The notes: a model not told the origin generated them from the letters alone. A stretch of 11,038 bases of DNA from Pelagophyceae sp. CCMP2097 (GCA_026770575.1 MU657757.1:1-11038); one strand, 5' to 3'. Numbered from the stretch's first letter, positions 1 through 7,183 are shown. Numbers and translations: made by a program.

Positions 1-15
1 GTCGCGGCGCGCGCG

Positions 16-41
16 CAACGGACGCCGCAACGCGTCCGTTG
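16..41. repeat. 10-bp inverted repeat with 6-nt loop
   Basis: CAACGGACGC and its exact complement GCGTCCGTTG flank the loop CGCAAC. It could form a short hairpin. No gene is recognised beside it, so its role is unknown. Confidence 0.6.
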
Positions 42-251
42 GATGCAGCTGTCCGTTGTTGTTCTTCTCACCGCGCATCCGTCGCCCCGACGCCCACGCG
101 AGTCGTGACGCGACAAGTCCGAGTGGCATCGCAGCCCATCAAACGGTCCGTCCTGGACAAATATTACAACCAGCCCGCCCCGGACGGAGATTCCAAACAC
201 CTTCCATCGCCCGTCGACGATCGCCCTCCACGGGACCCCTCCGAACTGACT

Positions 252-269
252 ACCCTCGCCCACGACCGA
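252..269. repeat. 18-bp duplicated motif, copy A
   Basis: ACCCTCGCCCACGACCGA, identical to 965-982. Both copies lie within about 25 bp of a TATA-like sequence and are followed by CTCTCAT. Confidence 0.6.
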
Positions 270-565
270 CCTACTCTCATTTATACCCTTGACGTAAAAC
301 AGCGATGACTGCCCCTAGACAACCTCAAGCGCCGCACCTCGTCCTCCTGAGCGCGGGCGCAACTCGCGACCTCGTTCAACGGAGCCAGGCGCACGTGCTC
401 CGGGCAGTCCCGAAACCTCGAACTCTCCCGTGGCCCTGGGGCGGTTTTGCCCTTTCCCTGCAGCCGTTTTACCTCGCCGCTTAGGCGTCTGGCGCAACGC
501 GGACCCGGCGCTTGGCCTCGGACTGCGACGGCGTCGTGCGGACCCGGCGCTGCCCGCAGCAAGGG

Positions 566-613
566 CCCGCAGCCGGGCCCGCAGCCGGTCTCGCAGCCGG
601 GCCCGCAGCCGGG
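566..613. repeat. 12-bp tandem repeat, four units (CCCGCAGCCGGG)
   Basis: Units at 566, 578, 590 and 602; units 1 and 4 are identical and 2 and 3 differ by one base each. Each unit is nearly self-complementary. On the plus strand one frame gives PQPG-type repeats, but no gene is otherwise supported there. Confidence 0.75.
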
Positions 614-937
614 CACAACCGGTCGGCCGGAGCCGGCTATCGCCGCTGCCGCGCCCCTACTTCCTCAACCCAACCAACCCAAACATCGGCCACGCCGTCC
701 GCCGGCCCACAATATGCTGGTATGCCTAGCCAGCGATCAAACGCCTCGGCGTGCGAGAACAAGGCCCGCCCGCCCTCGAACTGAGCCGCCGGAAGAATAT
801 ACCAACAGGCAGACATCGGTGCTGTCTAAAACCGACCAAAGGTTCCATTCAGTGAGGCGGACGACCCAGATCGTCGCTCCTGCTTAGGGCCAGCGGCCAG
901 CCCGATCTACTGTCCGCTCTGCGACAGTCTTTCCCGG

Positions 938-950
938 GATATAAATAATC
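938..950 (+). promoter_or_regulatory. TATA-like box
   Basis: GATATAAATAATC, an A+T island in GC-rich DNA. No plus-strand gene follows, so it may be chance or the promoter of an unseen transcript. Confidence 0.2.
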
Positions 951-964
951 AACCCTCACGCCTC

Positions 965-982
965 ACCCTCGCCCACGACCGA
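965..982. repeat. 18-bp duplicated motif, copy B
   Basis: Exact second copy of the motif at 252-269, here just after the TATA-like GATATAAATAATC (938-950). Confidence 0.6.
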
Positions 983-1059
983 ACCGAATCCCTCTCATCC
1001 ACCAGCTCCGAAGCCCGGCGACCCCTATTACCCCCAAAGGAAAAAAACGAACCCAGACG

Positions 1060-1082
1060 CTTGCGCAAGGTTCTTGCGCAAG
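1060..1082. promoter_or_regulatory. Two copies of the palindrome CTTGCGCAAG, 13 bp apart
   Basis: Perfect 10-bp palindromes at 1060-1069 and 1073-1082, about 100 bp past the stop of the coiled-coil gene. Repeated perfect palindromes suggest binding of a dimeric protein, or a 3'-end hairpin. The function is inferred only from symmetry. Confidence 0.35.
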
Positions 1083-1182
1083 GCACCGGGCACCACCACG
1101 CCGCCGGAGGCCACGATTAGCGGAGCGGGGCTCTGGGATGTTATGGGTGGCCCCTCGCAAAGGCGGGGCCTGGGCGGGGCCC

Positions 1183-4100
1183 TCAGCGCGAGAGCGAGGC
1201 GTTCCGCGGCCCGGTGCCGGCGGCGGGGCTGCCGACGAGGCCGAGGAGCGTCGTCCTTGCGACGTCGAGCTGCGCGAGGAGCTGCGGCGGCAGGCGGTCG
1301 AGGCAGGACGCCGCGCCGGCGCGCTCGAGGAGCGCGAGCTCGGCGTCGCCGAGCTTGAGCTTGAGCGCGGCGACGTCGGCCTCGCAGCGGCGCAGCTGGA
1401 TGGCCGACGCCGCGCGGACCTCGCGCAGCTGGCGCGCGAGCTCGTCGGACGCGCCGCCGCCCGCGCCGAGCGCCGACGGCGTGCCGAGCATGAGCGAGAG
1501 CTTGGCCTCCTCAAGGTCGGCGGTGTGCTTGGCCTGCAGCTCTTCCGTGACGATGGCCACGTCGCGCTCGTGAAGCGCGCGGGCCGCCGACGACTGCCAC
1601 GCGTGCAGCTCGCGCGCGTCCTCGCCCTGCGCCCGCAGCTCGCGCGCGCCCTGCTCCGATGCCGCCAGCTGCTCCGTCGCCGCGTCGAGCCGCGATGCCA
1701 GCCCTACCGCATCGTCGAAAAACGGCACCCCTGGCGCGCGACACCTCGGGACGGCGCAAGTCTTCCAAGCGCAGCCCCCAAAGACGCGCCTCGGATCTGC
1801 GTGGCGTCTTGCGAGTGCCGGTCGTCGTAGCGCTGCGTGGCGGCGGCGAGGGCATTTGCGAGCTCGGTGGCGTGCGCCTCCTCGAGCTCTTCGAGGCTGC
1901 AGGCGTGGAGGTTGCTCAGTTCCTTCTCGCGCTTCTTCAACTTGGACGCGCCAGAGTCCGTCGCCGACCGCACGGCCGCCTCCTGCGCAAAGCGCGCCTC
2001 GGCCGCCGCCGCTGCGGAGGCGCGGTCCTGCGCCGCTGCCGCCGCCGCGAGGCCCGCGCGGCGGTCGCGGTCCACGGCCTCGAGCGCCGCCGCCGCCGCC
2101 GCGCCGGCCGCCGTGCGCAGCGCCGTCACGTCGGCGGCGTAGATGGCCGCCGCCTGCTCCCGCCCGGCGCCCGCCGCGTACGCGGCGGCGGCGAGCGCGG
2201 CGCCGTGCGCGGAAGCAAGCGCCGCCACGTCCGCCAAATGCGCCGCCGCCGCCGCGTCGGCGTCGGCGGCGGCCTGCTGCGCGCCGGCGCGGAGGGCGTC
2301 GACGTCGGCCTGCAACGCGTCCTTTGCGTCCTGGAGGCGCTTTTTGAGTTTGGCCACGAGCGATTCGCGCTGCTCCGCCTCGCGCGCCGCCGCAGACGCC
2401 TCGATGTCGCGCAGAGCCTCGCGCAGAGCCTCCGCCTCGGCCGCCGCCATCGCGGACTGCTCCGCAGATGCCCGCCCCGCGGCCAGCGCCTCGGCGCGCG
2501 ACGCCTCGAGCGCCCCCTCGAGCACCGCCGCCGCCAAGACGAGCGACGCGCGGTCTTCGGCTTGCAGCGCCGCCGCCGCCTCGAGGCGCGCCACCTCGGC
2601 GCTGCTGCCCGCCTCGGCCGCGGCAAGCGCCAACGCAGCCGCCGCCTCGGCCGCGGCGAGGGCCGCCGCCGCCGCCGCCTCGGCCGCGGCGAGGGCCGCC
2701 GCTGCCTCGGCGCGGTCCCGGTCGCGCGAGTCCTGGATCTTCTGCTTGCACTTTGTCACGAGCCGGTCCTTGACGGCCTCTTCCGTCTCTGCGCGCGCCG
2801 CGGCGACCGCCGCCGAAAGCGCCGCGGCCGCAGAGGCCTCAGCCGCGGCCGCCTCGGCGAGCGCGGCCGAGACGGCCGCGGCCGCAGAGGCCTCGACCTC
2901 CGAGACGGCCGCGGCCGCCGAGGCCTCGACTTCGGCGACTCGCTCGGACTGCGCCGCCTCGGACGCTGCAGACGCCGCGGCCCCGAGCGCGAGCGCCGCC
3001 GCGTGCGAGGTCGCGACGTCCGCCAGCGCCTGCCGCGCGCCGTCGAGCTCGGCGTCCTTGGCCGCGAGCGCCTCGCGCGTGCCGTCGTCGGCCGCCGCCG
3101 CGAGCGCCGCGTGCGACTGGGCGAGGTCGGCGGCGAGCGCGGCGTGCGCGTCCACCGCGGCCCGCGCGCTGTCGTCGCTCGCCTGCTGCAGCGCGGCGCA
3201 CCGCCCCAGCGCGGCGGCGAGGTCGTCGGCCGTGGCCGCGAGCTGCCGCGCGGCCTCGGTCTTGGCGTCGAGCAGCTTGGACTTGAGCTTGCCGAGGAGG
3301 GCCTCGCGCACTTCCTTTTCGCGTAGCCGCAGCGCCTCCGCGTGCGCCGCGGAAACCTCGGACCGCGCCGCGGCCAGCGCGCCTTCGCCGGACACCGCGT
3401 CGCCCGCGGCCGCCGCCGCGACCTCCATGCGCACGGCGGCCTCGCGGGCCTGGAGCGCGACCTCGTGCTCGACGGCGGCCGCCTCGCGCTGCGCCGCCAG
3501 CGCCTCGTCGCGCGTCGCCAGCGCGTCCTGTGCCGCGCGTAGTTCGCCTTCGAGGTCGGCGACCGCGCGCGCCTGCCGCTCGCGGTCGTCGCGGTCCTGC
3601 GCCTCGCGGTCCCGGGCGAGGAGCGCGGCGGCCTGCTCGTGCTCGAGCGCCTCGCGGAGCTCATCGCCGCCGGCCGCCGGGCCTCGCGCGTCGAGGGCGC
3701 CCTGCGCGGCCACATGCGCGGCGCGCAGGTTCGCCGCCGCCGCGTCGGCCGCGCGCGCGGCCTCGGCCTCGCGGCTCAGCGCGACGTCGTTGTCCGCGAG
3801 GCGCTCCGCCAGGTCGTGCTGCTTCTGCACAGCCTCGTCGCGCTCGCGCCGCGCTTGCGCGGCGTCGTCGCCCTCGGCAGCGCTCGACGCCCTGGCCTCG
3901 GCGACGGCCTTGAGCGCGACGACCTCGCCGTCGCGCTGCGCGAGGTCGACCTCAAGCGATGCGATGCGCGCGTCCTGCGCCGCGCCCGCCGCGAGGTCCG
4001 AGGCTTCTGCCGCGGGCGGCCGCGCGGCCGCTTCCGCGGCGCGGTCCCTGAGGTCAGCGACCTCGGCCTCGAGCGCCCGCTTCTCCGCGCCAAAGGCAAC

Positions 4101-5172
4101 CTCGGCCTCGCCGAGCATTTCCTTGAACTTGCCGACGAACGTCTCCTCGGCCTCTGCCCGCGCCCGCTCGACGATGCCAGGCCGCACCTCGGCCTCGACG
4201 CGCTCCCGGAGCGCGTCGAGGTAGTCGTCGCCGCTGACGACGGCGAGCTCGGCGCGCAGCTCGCGCTCGGCTTCGTCGCGCTCGGCGAGCTCGGCGGCGC
4301 AGCGGCGCTCGACGTCGAGGACGGCCTCGGTCACGGCCGCGGCGTCGACGAGGTCCTCGCTGGCCGCGGCCGCGGAGAGCGCCGCCTCGAGCGCCGCCAC
4401 CTGCGCGTCGGCCTGTCGCGACCGGCCGCGCAGCGCGGCGACCATGTCCTTGAGCGCGGCGGCCTCAAGATCCTTGGCGTCAAAGTCGGTGCGCGCCGCC
4501 GCCGTGTCGTCGGCGTGCGCCGCCCGCAGCTGTGCCACGGTCGCGCGGAGCACGGCGTCGCTTTCCTCGACGAGCCTGGCACTGGGAACGTTTGCCGCCG
4601 GCATCGGCCGGCGCGGGGCGCAAAAAGGGAACACGACGACGGCGGCGCCGCCGGTCAAAAGGAAAAGGGCAAAGGGGGCTGACTTGGCCGTGTCGGCGAG
4701 CTGGATCAGCGCGGCCTGCTCGGCACGCTGCGCCTCGTCGGCGGTGGCCTCGAGCGACGCGATCCTGCGGCAAGCGTGCGCGTCCGCACGTGCAAAGGCC
4801 TCGCGGCGCTGTCGGCGGCGCGCGCAGCAGGGCCGCCGGGACTCACTTGACTTGAGCGGCATCTCCTGTGTCCTTCTCGACCCCGTCCTCGTCGGGCTCG
4901 GAGAAGGAGCCGCGGCGCGAGCCCGGCGGCGGCGCGTCGGGCGCGCCGGCGGCCGTCGCGGGCTCCGGCGGCTCACCGCCCTGCAAACGACGCGTCGCCG
5001 AAAAAATAGCGCGGGCCTCTGCGCGGCGGCACGGCCCGCCGCTGCGCCCCGGCCGGGGCGGGCGCCGCGCCGCGGGACTCACCGCCGCGGCCGCCGAAGC
5101 GGCGGCCTCGGAGGCCTTCTTTTTACGAGACTGCTTCCGCCGCGCGTTGCCATTTTTCTCGCCGCCCGCCAT
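1183..5172 (-). CDS. Large Ala/Glu-rich coiled-coil protein (~1203 aa), five exons
   Basis: Proposed exons (minus strand, in order): 5172-5083, 4980-4847, 4764-4684, 4575-1790, 1703-1183; total 3612 nt, 1203 residues plus TGA. The ATG lies in GCCATGG, with G at -3 and +4. Residues 10-20 are basic (ARRKQSRKKK, like a nuclear signal); 31-74 are Pro/Gly/acidic and disordered-looking. From ~76 to ~1100 the protein is almost continuous heptad/hendecad coiled coil with few prolines. A Lys-rich motif of the type L-[LV]-x-K-x-K-x-[KR]-L-x-[DE]-A recurs near 249, 528, 706 and 840, with a decayed copy near 979. Residues 645-755 are very Ala-rich with 11-residue repeats. A Gly-rich break near 1103-1115 precedes a last helix. 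No catalytic domain and no credible membrane segment are seen. Long coiled coils of this kind act as scaffolds or tethers (golgin-, centrosome- or cytoskeleton-type); I cannot assign a family and saw no clear GRIP domain. The antisense strand stays open for long stretches because of GC bias. Confidence 0.8.
1704..1789 (-). other. Intron 4 of the coiled-coil gene (86 nt), probably GC-AG
   Basis: An intron is needed because the reading frame of the coiled coil changes between ATQIRG and LASRLDAATEQ. No GT donor gives a correct phase with a sensible length. A GC donor (CGAG then GCGCGTCTT) and the acceptor GCGGTAG with a nearby T run restore the frame through a split Gly codon, and 86 nt matches the other introns. 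An alternative acceptor, GCGCCAG (exon from 1730), is also in frame and would leave a 59-nt intron. An intron here is well supported; the exact borders are not. Confidence 0.5.
2636..2712 (-). repeat. 33-bp in-gene tandem repeat (11-residue unit, AALAAAEAAAA)
   Basis: The plus-strand motif CCTCGGCCGCGGCGAGGGCC recurs exactly 33 bp apart (from 2645 and 2678), with a third partial unit. On the coding strand it gives repeated LAAAEAAAA-type units in the Ala-rich coiled coil. Confidence 0.7.
2869..2934 (-). repeat. 33-bp in-gene tandem duplication (EVEASAAAAVS twice)
   Basis: Two adjacent 33-bp units, 2869-2901 and 2902-2934, differ at only a few bases. They encode the 11-residue unit EVEASAAAAVS twice, with diverged units on the downstream side in the protein. 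Confidence 0.75.
4576..4683 (-). other. Intron 3 of the coiled-coil gene (108 nt)
   Basis: Minus strand begins GTCAGCCCCC (C at +3 is a weak donor) and ends GTGCCAG. Splicing joins DTAK to LVEESDAV through a split AA+G codon, so the coiled coil continues. Left unspliced, this stretch reads as a hydrophobic segment (FALFLLTGGAAVVVFPF) with A/T-ending codons unlike the flanking exons, which argues for intron rather than a membrane helix. It is 3n and stop-free. Confidence 0.6.
4765..4846 (-). other. Intron 2 of the coiled-coil gene (82 nt)
   Basis: Minus strand begins GTGAGTCCCGG, the same nine bases as intron 1, and ends TTGCCGCAG. Without splicing, the frame of exons 1-2 meets TGA inside the donor itself. 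Splicing gives a split Lys codon (AA+G) and enters the coiled coil at IASLEATADEAQ. The frame match across the join is the main support. Confidence 0.75.
4981..5082 (-). other. Intron 1 of the coiled-coil gene (102 nt)
   Basis: Minus strand begins GTGAGTCCC and ends TTTGCAG. It joins exon 1 (exactly 30 codons, phase 0) to an exon reading GGEPPEPATAAG. The length is a multiple of three and there is no in-frame stop, so retention would add 34 residues without breaking the frame. Confidence 0.7.
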
Positions 5173-5319
5173 GGCTTGCGCTTCGTCACCTCGCAGGCGC
5201 CGCGAGTCCTGCGAGCGGCCGCCGAGAATGACTATTCCAAATAACTGAACTAAAAAGTGGCCGCCAACGCATGAATCAGTTCACGTAAGTCACGCTTAAG
5301 CATGCGGACCTGAACCTTG
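5173..5319. promoter_or_regulatory. Upstream region of the coiled-coil gene
   Basis: This 147-bp gap precedes the gene's ATG. It holds an A+T-richer patch (5229-5258) in otherwise GC-rich DNA. No convincing TATA box is visible. The call rests on position only. Confidence 0.3.
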
Positions 5320-5487
5320 ATGGCCCCGGACGAGGTATGGGAGGACGATGGCAACTTGCCCGCTGCGCCGCGCCGCAGCCACGTCGCCACTTTGCATCCC
5401 GGTGCGATCGAGCCGCTCGGGGGCATTGAGGTGACGGCGGTGCGACGCCGCAAATCTGACCCGCAAAATGCAGTGTCCTGCTTGTAG
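5320..5487 (+). CDS. Short divergent ORF (55 aa), unrecognised
   Basis: ATG at 5320, TAG at 5485-5487, with an in-frame TGA shortly upstream. The product starts MAPDEVWEDDGNLPAAP and ends in QNAVSCL; it is soluble and of mixed composition, with codon use closer to the GC-rich gene than to the A+T-rich repeats that follow. It lies 147 bp from the start of the coiled-coil gene in divergent orientation, so the gap could be a shared promoter. It could instead be the first exon of a gene disrupted by the repeats that begin ~95 bp later; possible donors are GAG/GTATGG and GAG/GTGACG. No family is recognised and chance is possible. Confidence 0.2.
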   Translation: MAPDEVWEDDGNLPAAPRRSHVATLHPGAIEPLGGIEVTAVRRRKSDPQNAVSCL

Positions 5488-5709
5488 TCCAGGCTGTAAG
5501 ACTGGCGTGCCTGTCCCCTCTGGGATCTGCATGCGCCACTAGGAGACAGGCCCGAATCCAGAACGGGACAGGCAGACCCGCTATTACAAGAGCGCGCCGG
5601 AGGCACACGGAGGACCCGACTTCAGCGAAGGATACAGACAAATCCCATTGCAATACCCACGTAAATAATTAAAATTATTTAACTTAACGCTAAATTTTGC
5701 GGCCGACCA

Positions 5710-5719
5710 GATTCGAACC
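5710..5719 (-). promoter_or_regulatory. tRNA-like B box (RNA polymerase III type), copy 1
   Basis: Minus strand reads GGTTCGAATC, the classic tRNA T-loop/B-box consensus, followed by TGGTCGGC. The same motif is kept at the equivalent place in all five copies. A matching A box ~50 bp upstream is weak at best. Confidence 0.45.
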
Positions 5720-5873
5720 TATGACCACCTTCTTCTTCTATGATGATTCCAATGAGGCTCCTGCTCGACCTCCACTCCCAATTTTAGCGATCGCATCAAC
5801 CACCAGCCGTTGAATCGACCGAATTGCTGCCCTTTCCCCCCCAAAAGCGGAACCTCGCGGATTTGCCCGTGGG

Positions 5874-5912
5874 CAGACAGACAGACAGACGGACGGACGG
5901 ACGGACGGACAG
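5874..5912. repeat. (CAGA)n/(CGGA)n microsatellite in copy 1
   Basis: A 4-bp periodic tract of about nine units, CAGA then CGGA, at the same place as in the other four copies. Confidence 0.85.
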
Positions 5913-5945
5913 GCAAAATTGCTCCTGGTAATCCTTCAATCAAAG

Positions 5946-6007
5946 GACCCGAAGGGCCCTTGCCGTAAACTGACGTTAATTAAATGGCAAGGACCCTCCG
6001 GGTCCTC
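5946..6007. repeat. Tail hairpin of copy 1
   Basis: Arms GGACCCGAAGGGCCCTTGCC and ATGGCAAGGACCCTCCGGGTCC pair with few mismatches around a ~17-nt A+T-rich loop containing CTGACGTTAA. The same hairpin ends each repeat copy. Confidence 0.7.
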
Positions 6008-6009
6008 AA

Positions 6010-6249
6010 TAATGACCGTGTCGGCTCGACTGGAAGCCACTCTTCGAAAAAAAACAGAGGAAACTTGACCCTTTTTAGAAATGTACACCATAATTAAGCC
6101 AATGGGCTCAGGCCAACCAGCGATTTTCTCCAAACCTCATTCTAAGGCGATCGCATACTCGATTCGTGGTCTCCGCCCCAAGATAACCCGGCGCACGAAG
6201 CAGCGCCCCCAAACTCGGACTTCGTGTACTCTCAATAAGGGTGGATTTT
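6010..6249. other. Spacer between inverted repeat copies 1 and 2
   Basis: This 240-bp spacer holds no ORF I would support. It includes GGCGATCGCATACTC near 6147, an octamer also present in the repeat cores, so it may be partly decayed repeat. Confidence 0.4.
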
Positions 6250-6345
6250 TGAGGACCCGAAGGTTCCTTGCCGTTTAATCCACGTCAGTTTACGGCAAGG
6301 GCCCTTCGGGTCCTTTGATTGAAGGATTGCCAGGGGCAATTTTTT

Positions 6346-6351
6346 CTGTCC

Positions 6352-6414
<63 letters not shown>

Positions 6415-6419
6415 CGTCC
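6346..6419. repeat. (GTCT)n microsatellite in copy 2
   Basis: About 18 units of a 4-bp repeat, mostly GTCT with GTCC at both ends; the longest of the five. One frame encodes a meaningless Leu-Ser-Val-Cys string. Confidence 0.9.
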
Positions 6420-6570
6420 ACGGGTAAATCCGCGAGGTTCCAACTTAGGGAAGAAACGTGCAGCAACTCGGTCGATTCAACGGCTGGTGGTTGATGCGAT
6501 CGCTAAAATTGGGAGTGGAGGTCGAGCAGGAGCCTCATTGGAATCATCATAGAAGAAGAAGGTGGTCACA

Positions 6571-6580
6571 GGTTCGAAAC
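6571..6580 (+). promoter_or_regulatory. tRNA-like B box, copy 2
   Basis: GGTTCGAAAC followed by TGGTCGGCCGCA; a one-base variant of the B-box consensus. Confidence 0.4.
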
Positions 6581-6634
6581 TGGTCGGCCGCAAAATTAAG
6601 CGATTAGTTTAAATAATTTTAATTATTTACGTGG

Positions 6635-6980
6635 CAGTCCAAATTAGATCAGCCTTTTTGGCGATTTTTGGGCGAACATCCTGCCAAAAACCTATCGACC
6701 GGAAAGTGTAGGAGGCCTAGCTAGAGGGATTTTTTTTCGACGATGACATGGGGGGGCGCCCCCCCCCCCCCCATGTGACCGTCGTAAAACCTCCCTCGAG
6801 CTAGGTCCCCTTCACTTTCCGGTCGATAGGGTTGATAAGACATCGCAAAAATGCATTGCCCTTTTGGTCGATAACTTGGACTTGATTGAAAAACAATAAA
6901 AACCCAATGAATTCTCACGAGAAAACCCGAACGGACCTAAAAAATGTTAACGTCATTGGAGGCTGATTTGATTTGGACTG
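6635..6980. mobile_element. 346-bp non-autonomous DNA transposon (MITE-like) inserted in copy 2
   Basis: Terminal inverted repeats CAGTCCAAATTAGATCAGCC and GGCTGATTTGATTTGGACTG match at 18 of 20 positions. GTGG is duplicated on both sides (6631-6634 and 6981-6984). Copies 1, 3, 4 and 5 have a single uninterrupted site reading TTTACGTGGGCATTG in the matching orientation (copy 1 has one base changed in the last part), which proves insertion. There is no transposase ORF. The interior includes an 8-bp inverted repeat (6655-6662/6683-6690) and a 140-bp hairpin. The 4-bp target duplication does not identify a superfamily with confidence. Confidence 0.75.
6691..6830. repeat. 140-bp imperfect hairpin with G7/C14 centre
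   Basis: The 18-bp end arms CCTATCGACCGGAAAGTG and CACTTTCCGGTCGATAGG are exact complements. Inner segments also pair (CCTAGCTxGAGGGA with TCCCTCxAGCTAGG; GACGATGACATG with CATGTGACCGTC). The centre is seven G, CG, then fourteen C. It lies inside the 346-bp element; no target duplication is visible around it. Confidence 0.75.
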
Positions 6981-7163
6981 GTGGGCATTGTAATGGGATT
7001 TATCTGTATCCTTCGCTCGAAGTCGGGTCCTTCGTGTGCCTCAAGCGCGCTCTTGTAATAATTTCGCGTTGGCAACAAAAAACTGTAATTTTGGTCGACT
7101 GAGACAATCGGCGATAACTCACGACGGGCGGCGCTCGTTGCGACGCCCGAGTGATCGCTAAAG

Positions 7164-7183
7164 GCACCGGGTCGACCCGGTGC
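7164..7183. repeat. 20-bp perfect palindrome
   Basis: GCACCGGGTCGACCCGGTGC is fully self-complementary, with no loop. It may be a protein-binding site or a remnant of a transposon end. Confidence 0.6.

Larger units (their letters stand above)
1..962. other. Non-coding or unrecognised region downstream of the coiled-coil gene
   Basis: ORFs of 60-146 codons exist on both strands, but several lack an ATG at their 5' end, have low-complexity Arg/Pro/Ser translations, and overlap one another in different frames, so none is supported. The stretch contains a small hairpin at 16-41, a 12-bp tandem repeat at 566-613, TATA-like boxes (TTTATACC near 280; GATATAAATAATC at 938-950) and an 18-bp motif repeated at 252 and 965. 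Confidence 0.5.
5582..6009 (+). mobile_element. Interspersed repeat, copy 1 (head-to-tail on plus strand)
   Basis: Head TATTACAAGAGCGCG, then a conserved GGAGGCACACGGAGG block, an A+T-rich link (ACGTAAATAATT), an antisense tRNA-like B box at 5710-5719, a core with TTAGCGATCGCAT, a GACA/GACG microsatellite, CAAAATTGCTCCTGG, and a tail hairpin ending GGGTCCTCA. About 428 bp with no coding capacity. At 5929-5930 it has an undisturbed TA that matches the insertion site of the Tc1/mariner-like element in copy 4. A tRNA-related, SINE-like or foldback repeat is the likely class; family membership is unknown. Confidence 0.75.
6250..7060 (-). mobile_element. Interspersed repeat, copy 2 (inverted; split by a 346-bp insertion)
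   Basis: The reverse of copy 1: tail hairpin (6251-6315), a long GTCT/GTCC microsatellite, the core with GCGATCGC near 6497, the B box GGTTCGAAAC at 6571-6580, and an A+T-rich link. The head is displaced: it resumes at 6981 as GTGGGCATTG and ends CGCGCTCTTGTAATA at 7060. The gap is an inserted terminal-inverted-repeat element. With copy 1 it forms a tail-to-tail inverted pair with both heads outward. Confidence 0.75.

Noticed and set aside
281..616. 111-codon minus-strand ORF with Gly-Pro-Gly-Cys repeats
   Set aside because: The repeats are a translation of the 12-bp tandem repeat; nothing else supports a gene.
1659..3326. A 555-codon plus-strand ORF, Arg/Gly/Leu-rich
   Set aside because: Also a shadow of the minus-strand gene; it crosses a probable intron and has no domain-like content.
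2143..4224. A 693-codon plus-strand ORF antisense to the coiled-coil gene
   Set aside because: Its Ala/Ser/Arg-only composition is the mirror of a GC-rich coiled-coil frame; the minus strand has the heptads, matched exon phases and a sound start.
4610..4680. Apparent membrane helix (FALFLLTGGAAVVVFPF) in the unspliced frame
   Set aside because: Lies inside a likely intron with frame-restoring borders, and its codons are A/T-ending unlike the neighbours. Kept only as a possible retained-intron product.
5787..5794. GCGATCGC octamers as cyanobacterial HIP1 sites
   Set aside because: Most occur at one fixed place within each repeat copy and the window is eukaryotic (introns, Tc1/mariner-like element), so they reflect repeat copying.
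5874..5912. CRISPR-like array
   Set aside because: 4-bp microsatellite periodicity, with no repeat-spacer structure.
6346..6430. ORF reading Leu-Ser-Val-Cys repeats
   Set aside because: It is a translated GTCT microsatellite.
6571..6600. A true tRNA gene at the B boxes
   Set aside because: Only the T-arm-like part is present; no convincing A box, acceptor stem or anticodon arm could be folded, and the motif belongs to a repeat present five times.
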